A DNA stretch of 64,000 nucleotides. Source: Phorcus lineatus. Its lineage: Eukaryota > Mollusca > Gastropoda > Trochida > Trochidae. Position numbers and translations under genes: made by a program. The notes beneath the pieces were generated by a model. The model ran no database searches. It saw only the letters and a program-made list of their open reading frames with translations, and had not been told where the DNA came from. Of this stretch, positions 1 to 12,300 are shown piece after piece; within the stretch, counting starts at the first letter, position 1; each line of letters starts with the position of its first letter. The stretch is from contig OV121086.1 in assembly GCA_921293015.1 (NCBI GenBank), forward strand, positions 37,633,194-37,697,193, written 5' to 3'.

Positions 1-3000
1 AACTGGCTATCCGTTCAGCGAGTATTTATTACATCGCTGTATCTTAGTAATGGAATCTCATAAAATAATGTAATTAGCATTTAATAAAAGGTCATTCTAT
101 CCCCTTAACGTATATATAAGTTTGATAATAGTAGCATCTTTTATGTAAATGTTACGCGCTAGTAAAGTGACCCTCCCTCCAAGTTCATTTGCTAAAACTC
201 TAAGGCCAATCTGCAACTGGCTATCCGTTCAGCGAGCATTTTTTACATCGCTGTATCTTAGTAATGGAATCTCATAAAATAATGTAATTAGCATCTAATA
301 AAATGTCATTTTATCCCCTTAACGTATATTTAAATATGATAATAGTAGCATCTTTTATGTAAATGTTACGCGCTAGTAAAGTGACCCTCCCTCCAAGTTC
401 ATTTGCTACAACGCTAAGGCCAATCTGCAACTGGCTATCCATTCAGCGAGCATTTGTTTACATCGTTGCAACTTAGTATATAAATCTCAAATAATAGCAT
501 TACTAGTATCTAATGAAAGGTAATTCTATCCTCTAAACGTTTATATAAGTTAGATAATAGTAGCATCTTTTATGTAAATGTTACGCGCTAGTAAAGAGAC
601 CCTCCCTCCAAGTTCATTTGCTACAACTCTAAGGCCAATCTGCAACTGGCTATCCATTCAGCGAGCATTTTTTACATCGCTGTATCTTAGTAAAGGAATC
701 TCATAAAATAATGTAATTAGCATTTAATAAAAGGTCATTCTATCCCCTTAACGTATATATAAGTTTGATAATAGTAGCATCTTTTATGTAAATGTTACGC
801 GCTAGTAAAGTGACCCTCCCTCCAAGTTCATTTGCTACAACGCTAAGGCCAATCTGCAACTGGCTATCCATTCAGCGAGCATTTGTTTACATCGTTGCAA
901 CTTAGTATATAAATCTCAAATAATAGCATTCCTAGTATCTAATGAAAGGTAAATCTATCCTCTAAACGTTTATATAAGTTAGATAATAGTAGCATCTTTT
1001 ATGTAAATGTTACGCGCTAGTAAAGTGACCCTCCCTCCAAGTTCATTTGCTACAACACTAAGGCCAATCTGCAACTGGCTATCCGTTCAGCGAGCATTTG
1101 TTTACATCGTTGCAACTTAGTATATAAATCTCAAATAATAGAATATCTAGTATATAAGGAAAGGTTATTCTATCCTCTAAACGTATATAACGATTTGATA
1201 ATGGTAGCATCTTCTATATAAATGTTACGCGCTAGTAAAGTAAACCCACCATGGAGTTCATTTGTCAAACACTGAGGCCAATTTTCTTCTGGCTATCCAT
1301 TCAGTGAGCATTATTTACTTCGCTGCTCCTTATTAATTAAATCTCAAATATTAGTAAATCTAGTATCTGATGAAAGGTTATTCTATCCTCGTCACGTATA
1401 TATAGGTTTGATAATAGTAGCATATTCTATATAAATAGAACGCGCTAGTGAATACACCCACCTTGGAGTCCGTTTGCTGCAACACTGATGCCAATCTGCG
1501 ACTGGCTATCCATTCAGCGAGCATTTGTTTACATCGTTGCTCCTTAGTAATTAAATCTCAAATGATAGTATATCTAGTATCTAATAAAACGTAATTCTAC
1601 CCTCTGATCGTATATGTAGATTTGGTAATAGTAGCATCTTCTATGAAAATGTTACGCGCTAGTAAATTGACCCGCCCTCCAAGTCCATTTCCTATGACAC
1701 AATGGCCAATTTTGGTGTGGATATCCGTTCAGCGAGCATTTTTGTATATCACTGCTAGTTATCAATCAAATCTCAAATGATAATATATATAGTATGTAAT
1801 GAAAGGTTATTCTATCCTCTAAACGTATATGACGAGTTGATAATGGAAGCATCTTCTATATAAATGTCACGCGCTAGTAAAGTGACCCACCTTCGAGTTC
1901 ATTTGCTTTAACGCTGAGGCCAATTTTCGACTGGCTATCCATTCAGCGAGCTTCTCCTTAGTAATTCAATGTCAAATAATAGTATGTGTAGTATCTACAT
2001 AAAGGTAATTCTATCCTCTAAACATATTTATAGGTTTGATAAAAGTAGCATCTTTTATATAAATGGTAAGCGCTAGTAAAGTGACCCGCCCTCCAAGTCC
2101 ATATGCTACATCACTATTGCCAATCAGCGACTGGCTATCCATTCAGCGAGCATTTGTTTACATCGTTGCTCCTTAGTAATTAAATCTCAAATGATAGTAT
2201 ATCTAGTATATAATAAAACGTAATTCTACCCTCTGAACGTATATGTAGATTTGGTAATAGTAGCATCTTCTATGGAAATGTTACGCGCTAGTAAAGTGAC
2301 CCGCCCTCGAAGTCCATTTTCTATGACACTATGGCCAATTTTGGTGTGGATATCCGTTCAGCGAGCATTTTTGTATATCACTGCTAGTTATCAATCAAAT
2401 CTCAAATGATAATATATATAGTATGTAATGAAAGGTTATTCTATCCTCTAAACGTATATGACGAGTTGATAATGGAAGCATCCTCTATATAAATGTCACG
2501 CGCTAGTAAAGTGACCCACCTTCGAGTTCATTTGCTTTTACGCTGAGGCCAATTTTCGACTGGCTATCCATTCAGCGAGCATTATTTACTTCGCTTCTCC
2601 TTAGTAATTAAATGTCAAATAATAGTATGTGTAGTATCTAATGAACGGTAATTCTATCCTCTAAACATATATATAGGTTTGATAATAGTAGCATCTTTTA
2701 TATAAATGGTAAGCGCTAGTAAAGTGACCCGCCCTCCAAGTCCATATGCTACATCACTATTGCCAATCAGCGACTGGCTATCCATTCAGCGTGCATTTGT
2801 TTACATCGTTGCTCCTCATTAATTAAATCTCATATAATATTATTTCTAGTATGTAATGAGAGGTTGTTCTATCCTCTTAACGTTTATATAGATTTGTTAA
2901 TAGTAGCATCTTCTATAAAAATGTTACGAGCTAGTAAAGTGACCCGCCCTCGAAGTTCATTTCTTATAACACTTAATCCAATGTGCGTCTGGCTGTCCAT

Positions 3001-3585
3001 TCAGCGAGCATTTTTTACTTCGCTGCTTCTTAGTAATTAAATCTCAAATGATAGTATATCTAGTATCTAATGAAAGGTAATTCTATCCTCTTAAGGTATA
3101 TAAAGGTTTGATAGTAGTAGCATCTTCTATATAAATGGTACGAGCTAGTAAAGTGACCCGCCCTCAAAGTTCATTACCTATAACACTGTGGCCAATTTTC
3201 GAGTGGATATCCGTTCAGCGAGCATTTTGTTTACATCGTTGCTCGTTATTAATAAAATCTCAAATAATAGTGTATGTAGTATCTTATGAAAGGTAATTAT
3301 ATTCTCTTAACGTATTTATAGGTTTAATAATAGTAGCATCTTCTATAACAATGTTATGCGCTAGTAAAGTGACCCGCCCTCGAAGTTCATTTCCTATAAT
3401 ACTAAGGCCAATCTGCAACTGGCTATCCGTTCAGCGAGCATATTTTACTGCGCTTCTCCTTATTAATTAAATCTCAAATAATAGTATATCTAGTATCTAC
3501 TTAAATGTAATTCTATCCTCCAAACTTATATATAGGTTTGATAATAGTAGCATTTTCTATATAAATGGTACGCGCTAGTAAAGAG
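1..3585. repeat. ~214-bp satellite array (about 17 monomers), truncated by window start
   Basis: Tandem monomers begin at 1, 215, 429, 644, 858, 1073, 1287 and 1500 and continue to about 3585, so the period is 213-215 bp. Each monomer carries two well conserved boxes, GGCTATCCRTTCAGCGAGCA near its start and ACGCGCTAGTAAAGTGACCC near its end, with an AT-rich middle that varies more. Units 1-6 are very alike, while units after ~1290 are increasingly diverged, as at the edge of a homogenising array. A three-monomer higher-order repeat of about 629 bp is visible: TTTGGTGTGG occurs at 1711 and 2340 with matching flanks. One monomer near 1930-1980 is shortened by about 20 bp. The array presumably continues to the left of the window. 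No open reading frame or known RNA was recognised. Confidence 0.95.
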
Positions 3586-6338
3586 AAGTAAAAGAGGGGA
3601 GTTGAAAGTGCAGAAGAGGTGCAGGTGAAGTTACATTTTGTTCAGATATATAATTAATGAGAAACTCCAATTTAAAATACGGTAGCATTAGACTAATCTT
3701 TAATCTCTTCACTATTTGAACACTAGCTGTCACATTATAAGTATCAAATTAATAGTAAACCAACGGGTTTTTTTTACAAAATATATGTATTGCTTTAATC
3801 GAGGACGTGTATAGACCTGCATAAATTTTCGTTTTAAAAACTTCCATTTATTGGGCACGTTTTAGTATGATCATTCGATACATAACTTGTGGGATCAATT
3901 GGCGACTTGCTATATCTACATCAATTAAATGAGATTTTTACATAGAGTCTCTTGGTGTTATGAATAAAACCAAACAAAACCAAACATATATTTTATTTGA
4001 AATAAATAAACATATTGAGGCATATACACGTCGTAAAATTAAACTTAGATTAATTATCTCGTATCAAAGCGTATATATATAAAACATTCGTATAATTTAA
4101 ATTGGTGTGCATTATAGTTACACATATGAATTGTCGGCCTGAATCGTCTCCAGCGCACCACAAACGCGCTTTGACAATGAGGCAAGGCAAGACCGCAAGT
4201 TCATACAAGTCGATAACTGACCATTTTAAGAATGCTCGCTGAGCGGATACTATTTAGCGTGGACCCATAAGCAGAAGAAAACACGCGTTTGACTAATACT
4301 ACTTCTACACGACTAATTAGAAAAGAAAAGAAAAACCTTTTCTCAAAGCGATTCATGTGTTTGGTATTTGATATAATTCTTAATCTTTTAATCTGAGCAT
4401 GTATTTAAGAATTGATTTTAGTATCTTGAACCAAAACATTAGATAACTAAAAGCGGTCTTTATCATGTAAAATATTGTGATCATACATAACAATTATTAG
4501 TTGTAATGTAACTACCATCTTTATGCCGTAAACACATCTAAATGTCGAAATAAATATCCGACACTATCTAAGCAGTCGTTCTTTGACAATTTTGCTTTTT
4601 ATCAAATGACTATTTACATTAATAAATTTCTATAATTTTTATTTTATCTCCTATGGATATTACTTTTAAAAATCTGAATCTTTACGACAAACTTCCGGTT
4701 GGTAAATTGGTCATGCGCAAGACACTTGGTAACTGTTGTTACTGTAAACCTAGCACATTCAGCCTTGAGTTGCAAATTATTAATGAAGCTTCATCATCTC
4801 AAGTTATCTCTAAAGGTAATCACGCACGAGATCGTTATGTACAAAGATAAACGAGTGACACGTAAATCATTATTAGCATACATTTTTAAATAGCTATTTA
4901 ATAAACCGAAAAATGGGTTTGAAATATGATAAACAAAAACAAACAAATATTTTTCTCTATTTGTGTTATGCAATTATTTGTTTATTGTACCTTTCTGTTG
5001 TTCATTTATCCTGAAATGTTTGAAATTATTTGAAACCATAGATAATGTGATTATATGTTTACCTTATAACATACTATTTGATTCATGTGAAAGCAGAGTT
5101 ATGATTAACAGAAACTAGTGATAAGAAATCCTGTGTTTATTAATTCATCAAAATCATTGTTTGTTGCTCATTATTGATGATAGAAATATAGCAATCTCTA
5201 TTAGCAGTTTTTGTTTGTATTATATTGCACGCTTTTATTATATAATACTCAATAAAATTTCAATTGTAATCTACAGATAAGAATGAATTTTGCTGATTTG
5301 GCAGAACATATGTTTGTAGTTTTTTACTTTGCAATCAATTTTAATTGAAGTGAACTTACATCATGAAAAATTCATCAAAGTTAATCATGGGCAGGAAGTT
5401 TATTCAACTATTTGTGAAGGTAAACTTTCTTAACTGTTTCCGATGAACCTCATAAAATATGTTCTCATTTCCTTCTTGAACTTAGTGCAATCCATGTTCC
5501 TTTTTCAACAAACTTTTGTACGTGCTTCCGTCACTTAAATATACATGATTGACATTTATGAGAGTGTGCCCAGAAAAGCAATCAAAATTATTCATTAGAC
5601 CGTATGCAATACAATTACATCTTCCGGAAGATAATGACAACCGATTGCAATCACTGTAATAAATTGTCAGAATTAACAAACTCAGCTACTTCTATTCAGC
5701 AGTACTAAATCAATTCACTCAGACAAGCTTCTCACACTAGTGATGCTAAGATGTTGGTAAGATAAGTTTTTTTAGTACCTAAGCTTCCTTTACTGCTTTT
5801 AACGATTTTTACTGTTACTTCCTTGTTTAATAAATATGATAAATCCTTCGGTATCCATTTTTGTTTGGTATGCTTTTTGAAAAAAACAAATGTCATAGTC
5901 AAAAGTTTGTTTTTAAGACTGAAAGGTAACAAGTTTTAAATTTCAGTAATTCCATATCTCTTTAAAATATTAAAATTCAATTCTGAAAGGTATTGGAAAT
6001 CTTTTTGCTTATATATATATATTTGCTTATAATTGATAATTTTATGCCTAAACAATAAATTTGTTTTATTGTTTTATTCGGAAAAGTAAGATTTGGGAAG
6101 TTTATTTAACTTTGTTCAAAACAAAAGTCACATGAAATGTTCAAGTAATATAAAGTTTGAATTGCACAAAAATTTACAACATTAAAAAATATTAAATTAT
6201 TATCTCAGGAGGCAAAACTAATCTTCCTTTAACTTGTAACAAGAATTTGAAAATAAACTTGAATATAGGCTATCATTTTTCCAAATAGTTATTTCAGTGA
6301 TATAATGAGTGAGTTTGAGATGCATATGTACATTTCAG
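3586..6338. other. AT-rich intergenic sequence between satellite and CCDC146
   Basis: No conserved coding exon, RNA gene or complete transposon was recognised. The short open frames here (for example 4653-4850) have no recognisable domain and sit in AT-rich DNA, so they are not called. The CCDC146 promoter must lie in or near this stretch, but no clear core promoter element could be identified. A CAG at 6336-6338 after a short pyrimidine-containing stretch could be the acceptor of the exon that holds the CCDC146 start codon. Confidence 0.6.
4231..4248 (-). repeat. Isolated inverted copy of the satellite's conserved box
   Basis: The reverse complement, ATCCGCTCAGCGAGCATT, matches the most conserved satellite box (ATCCGTTCAGCGAGCATT) at 17 of 18 positions. 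It lies about 650 bp beyond the array and in the opposite orientation. Flanking sequence does not continue the monomer. It could be a remnant of an inverted monomer or the terminus of a mobile element that gave rise to the array. Confidence 0.5.
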
Positions 6339-6378
6339 GTATGAGTTAGGGGCAGCGCCGAGGAGTGAGTAAGGCACA

Positions 6379-9300
6379 ATGAGTGACGCGGGTGGCAGTG
6401 AGAGGGAGGAGGATGATATGTCGGAGTACGTCCCTCCCATCGCTCCCCTACCCCCTAAAGTCATCAAACAAGAGGAGAGTCAAATAGAGGTCTCTTCCAG
6501 CCCTGCTTTTCAGTGTCTTGACGAGGTATGTCATTTTTTTACCCATATGGTTAATCATGAGTAGTGACATATTTTCAATATGAGCACATGTGTACATATC
6601 AATTTTGCCTAGCAATGATGTTTCAGTACGTTACTATCGCGGCGAATGGCTGAAATATTGCCCAAGCGGCGTTAAACAATAATTCACTCACTCACTCAGT
6701 AGGTTACTGTTTATCGTTGTCTGTGAAGTCATAAAACCATCATTCGTGACATCATTGTAGCAGGCTGCCACTAGGGAAGCAGGCCGTTCTCTCAATATTT
6801 CAATGCGTTTTAAATGGCATATTATTGATAATTATTGTTACCCTCAGGAATGTATGATATGACTTTTATGAAGATCTCATTCGGGTAATAAAAAGATTTC
6901 ACTCATTTTGTAACACTTCCTCGGGTGATAATCTAAAATTATCAAACCTCAGATATGTCAACTTCTTTCTGCTTGAAAATAGTTCATGGGGGAGCAGGTA
7001 AGAGTCAAGTTGCCATGATGTCTAGGTTACCAGAGTAAGAATTATGGCTCTCGAGCTAGCAGCTTGATCTTCTTTAGAAAATTGGTCAATGTTGATGCTG
7101 CAGATATTTTTAGGTTTAATGTTGCATTGAAATTTCATCCCAGTCAATACTTGCAGATTTTTCTGTTTATAAATATTTCATGTTTTGTTTAATTTGATAA
7201 GTGATGAATTTTGATTTATGACCATTTTCTCTTGTAGTTGTTCCAGCAAGGAAAGTTAACAGGAACCAAAGTTGCGTTGCTTAAAGCAAAGTACACAGAG
7301 CTCCATGAAACTTTGAAAAAGTAAGTATAGTTTCATAACTGGAAAACAAAGTTATTCTTTGTTGTTGAGAATGTATGTTTGAAAGTTGTCTCTTTATTTT
7401 CTGTGAACTTGTTTTTTTAAAGAAACTGATATCCTTTATCTTACCTCATAACTGAAAGATTACAAAGATTATTTTTCTTCATATAATGACAGCAGATTTC
7501 TCAGCTACAAGGGTTTCACTTTCAATGTTGTATATTTTAGCTCAAGAGTCAATGAAACAAAGCTTCTGAGACAAGCCAAGGATTTCACTTCAGACCTGGA
7601 AAAGCAGCGTGCGGAACTGGAGAAAGGAGATGGATTTCCAGAGAGTTCAAACACAGAGGTCACCAAAATGAGAGAGCAGCTTCTCAAATACAACAACGAC
7701 TTGGTCGAAACAGAGGAGAGGCAATATCAACTGGAGTATAAACTGGAAAGGTATGTTATGTACCATTCAAATGGCATTCACATTGCTATAAACCTTATGA
7801 CACAAAGAATTAGAAAGAGTAGATGTTTTGTTAAATGTTAATGTAAAATATCAAACTATGTGATAATGGACTTTGGGTCATGGGAATGAATATTTTTCAT
7901 TTTATTATATATGAGGACAATTATATTTTGTTTATAAATGCACAACTTCTTTATTTTCAAAATGGCTTTTGTGGAAAAAAAAACGTCCATGTACTCACAA
8001 CACTGCTAATTTCTTTAATGCCATTCAAAGGATTCTATGCAATTAGTTTGTTGTTTCATTATGATATTTCAAAATTTATATGATTTATTGATTTACAGTT
8101 TGACAGAGGAGAAGAAAATTGTCCTGAGGGAATATGAAAGACTTCCAAAACAAGGGGTAATTTTAAATCTATGTTTGTGCTCAAAGTAGTATGATCATTA
8201 TTGTAAAATTCTGACAATCAAGATTACTTATTTTCAGCATATTATGCTTATTAGTCCATATAAAAGATTTATTGCAAAAAAAAGCAGTTTTTGAAAACAA
8301 AACAGTCTGTTGATAATTTTGGGAATTTTATTCATTAGGAAATTGAGAAGAAGATCAAAGAACTTCAGTCAGCGTGTGACGAAATGAGGAAAGAAATCGG
8401 TCAGCGCCAGAGTGAGGCCAAGAACCTCCGAGAAGATCTGGATGAAACTCAACGCTCGCTTGGTTTGGATAACAAAGAATATGAAGAACTCACAGAAGAA
8501 ATGGAGAAACTTAAGGTAATTTTTTTAATGTCATTGTTATTATAGATGCTTAATAATCTTTAAAACTAAATTATTAACTAGTGCTGATTATGAAAATAAA
8601 AGACCTTTTCTATAAATTATGATTAATGAAATTCATCTGAGATGAAATCTCACATGTGATTGAAGAACAGAAGTCGTAACTCTTGTAGAAAATGTTTCCT
8701 ATTATTGCTTTATTTGTTTGAAATAATTCTTTGGTAGGAGTAATTGAAGAATCAGTTGTACAATAAAGATTATATTTCATTGAAAGTGACGTTTTTTATG
8801 ATATTTATGCATTTGTGTATTTTGTAGAATGAACTTGTCACAATAAACACCAAACCAGGCATGATAGCAAAGGAGGCAGATAAATTAGCGAGACAGAAAA
8901 AGTAAGTAATTTAAGATATCAGCTGAGTAAACACTTAACTTATTTACATTAAACAAATCCATGATCCTAATTCTGATCCAAAAAATCTGTGTTTAATCAT
9001 AGGAAGTAATAAAATATTCATTACTGGTTAGGTGCCCCATTTGAGTGTGGGTTAGATCAAGGTATAATCATGTATATTTTTGCAAATAGTATGATCCCAA
9101 AATGACATTTGTTTGTACATTTGTTCAATTTCAAAATGGAATAGATTTATGATACTCTCAATATGTTGTTTTGATCTTCAGTGAAATAACCAACCAGTTG
9201 TCTGAGCTGGAAGTAGAGTATAATGAACTAAATGATGCCTGCAAGATCTTGGAGACGAAGCGCAGAAAACTTGAAGAAGAGAAGATGGAACAAGAAGCAG

Positions 9301-12300
9301 ACTTGGACAAACACAGATCGGTTCTGAGTGAACGGGAGCGAGAGTTGGATTATATCCAGAAGGACTATGAGGCAGCCAAGGAAAGAGAAGCCATGTTGAT
9401 GGGCGATAGGTAGGATATTTTATATATAAATGAGTATTGTATTTCTAACAGTGAATGAAATAAGTCCAAAACAACGTTTTTGTAATTTTGTAATTCTTTC
9501 ATTCAAGCTTGCCATTTAATTTGATAAATTCTTTTTTTTAACTGGCTACTTTTGAGGCTTTTTTCCTTCACTGTTTTTTATAAGCACTTTCAGGAACATT
9601 CGTAATGATGCATACATGATCAGTAAGCCACGGGTTAGTTTACATCATAATAGGTCTCTTTGAAAACATTGAATTAAATATGAATTTCTCCCACTTTTCA
9701 TTGTGATGAGAAACTTCTTTTCTGTTAGGAAAAGCGAGAGAGATAGAAAGCTCAAGTAAATTACTCATATGTAAAGACCCCTTTACTCATTAAAAATTCC
9801 CTATCTTAGTCTATTTCGAAGTATAATCAGGCAATATGATTGTCATTCTGATGTCACAAACCAATTTTCATAAGACAATGGTCAATTACCAGATGATTAG
9901 AGGGCATTTGGAGAAGACAAACGTAAGAAATATGTATTTTCACAATAAAGAAAAAAAACCTCATCAATTAACTTGCTGCTGATGTTGGATTTAGATTCTG
10001 GATGTTTTAACATTATTGTTAATCTCAGGGCTTCACTGGACCTTAACTTGAGGCATTTCAACCTTGACAAGAAGACGTGTCATGATATTCACTCTCGTAA
10101 GAGTCGTGAGCGGGATCGTGACCTGCGCAACTTGAAAAAGGCAGAGCTTCAACTGAGAGTAGCAGAGGAATCACTCAATCATACTAAATCTATATATGAG
10201 AAAGTTAAATCCCAGGTATGTTGTTAAAGAATAGTAAAGTTTATATTCCAAGCTATAAAGATCCTGTAACATGTGAACACTAATAAAAGTCTCTTCATTT
10301 CCTCATAAACTCAATGTTATTAAATTTGGTATCAGAGCTTTTAGATTTTCTTATACTGAATTTGACTATCGGGTTTAAAAGTTTGAACAATGTTTGTGAT
10401 TTTGCACCATTGAATTCTACATAACCTTTATCTGAAAATTTGTCAATGTGATTGAGTAGAATTTGAAATGCTTTCCTTGCACGTGCAGGTTGACTCGATG
10501 CCTCGTGATGACGGGTCGCTGATAAAGAAGAGAGAAGATCTTGGGAAGGAGGTGGAACAGACAAAGAGAGCTCTTGCTCAACAGGTGGGTGTTCCTAAAA
10601 TCTGTCTTCAAACCCTCCCCTTTGGGAAATTGTTTTTAAAAATCAACTTGAATCATTTAACGATCCGTTATTTGGTAAATCTGTAAGTATTCAGGTTATA
10701 AAATAGATTCTAAAAGACCATTTAATGTTGCATCAAATTTGCATGAAGTAAGATACCCACAATACTTAAATCTTGCTTACAGCCTTAGAGAAGCGAACAT
10801 GGCAGCTGCTATATAATATGCATTTCTTTGCATTGATAGAAAGCTAAAGTGAGTGCATAGGCCTCATATGCCTTAAAACAGCCAATTTGAACTGAAAAAG
10901 CGTGTTATAGTGCCTTCGATGTTTATTGAAATTGGGTATGAGAATCTGTATTTCCTGTACCCAGAATTCCCTGACAGCAGTTGAACACGTGAAGCTTGAG
11001 GCGAGTGCTGCTGATGAACAGGAACTTCTCTTCCAACAAAGTGATCTGCGCATTGAGGTTGTCGAGCTGACCAGGCTTGCCGCTATAAAGGTATACTGAA
11101 ATACTCATATCATTCCAATTTCTGTTACTTCTGCTTCCAGTATTTGACAGGGACGTAATTAACGGCTTAGGATGTGCAATAAGAGCATGTAACTTGTTGT
11201 ATACAAAGGCAAATGTCATGGTAAAACAAGATTATGAATCGTAAACTACGCCTTAGATGTTTTGAATACAGCTTTTATGATCCACAATGTCTACATAGTA
11301 ATTTGTGGTTAGATTCTGTTCAGAGTGTTATCAGATTTTAGAAATTTCTGATTTTTAATATTCTTAAAGAAATCATTGTCTACTATTTGTTTTTATAAAG
11401 AGATAACCATTATTCTCTGGTAGGCTGACGAGAGAGAGCAGAAGGCACGTGACTTCATGCGGGCGGAGATGCGTTACCACCGAGCGGTGGAAGACCTGAA
11501 GACTAAACAGCTTCAGATACAGGACCACCAGAAGAAACACCAGGAGATGCAGCAGAAGTGAGTATTGGTGACCATCTGGATTTTTTCTTAAATGCTTCAT
11601 CGTAAATTTCAATGTTCAGTACCTTCCATCTGGATTTGCCAACACTAACAGATGAACAAAAGTTTCATTTCATACAGATTCCAAGTTTGATGAAGAGCTT
11701 GCTTGCAATAGTTATAGGTAAAAAATAATAAGTTGTGCCATTAAAAAAAAACAATCTTGAGAAGTGATTTGACAACAATTTATTGAAAAGCAGGATTGTT
11801 AACAAGACTAAATCTCATTGTGAATGAATGTTGGTGCCAACATGTAAGCTGACAGTACATACAGAGTAGCAATTCCAAGAGGTTCAAACCCCTCCCTTTT
11901 GATTTGAAACAAAAATCAACCATAAAATGTGTGAACTCCAAAGATGAGCCCACACCCCATCCCTCCTTTCAAAATTACTGAATCCGCCTCTGATATATGT
12001 AACCATCCTTTTGATTTCAGACTGAAGGAGTTTGCCAAACTGTATGACGTGATAAAGAATGAGAGGAACAAGTGTGTGAACCTGATCCAGACGAGCACAC
12101 AGAAAGCTGCTGAGATGAAGGAGAAGATAAAGATCTTGCAGAATGAGATTGAGATCCTGCGCACAGCAGTCATGCAGAAAGACAGGTCGGCAAAAGATTC
12201 TGCTTGAGTTTATCCTTTCCTGTAGTCAAATCAATATTTAGGATTGCGAGTGTTCCAAAAAAAGTCTGGAAGGCAAGGGTATTTTTAAAGATGGACAGTT

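Noticed and set aside
4653..4893. Two overlapping ~65-codon frames upstream of CCDC146
   Set aside because: Short, AT-rich, no domain, no splice context and mutually overlapping.
9720..9765. Possible extra CCDC146 exon rich in Arg/Lys/Glu codons
   Set aside because: The exons on either side already join in phase, and the assembled length matches the family without it.
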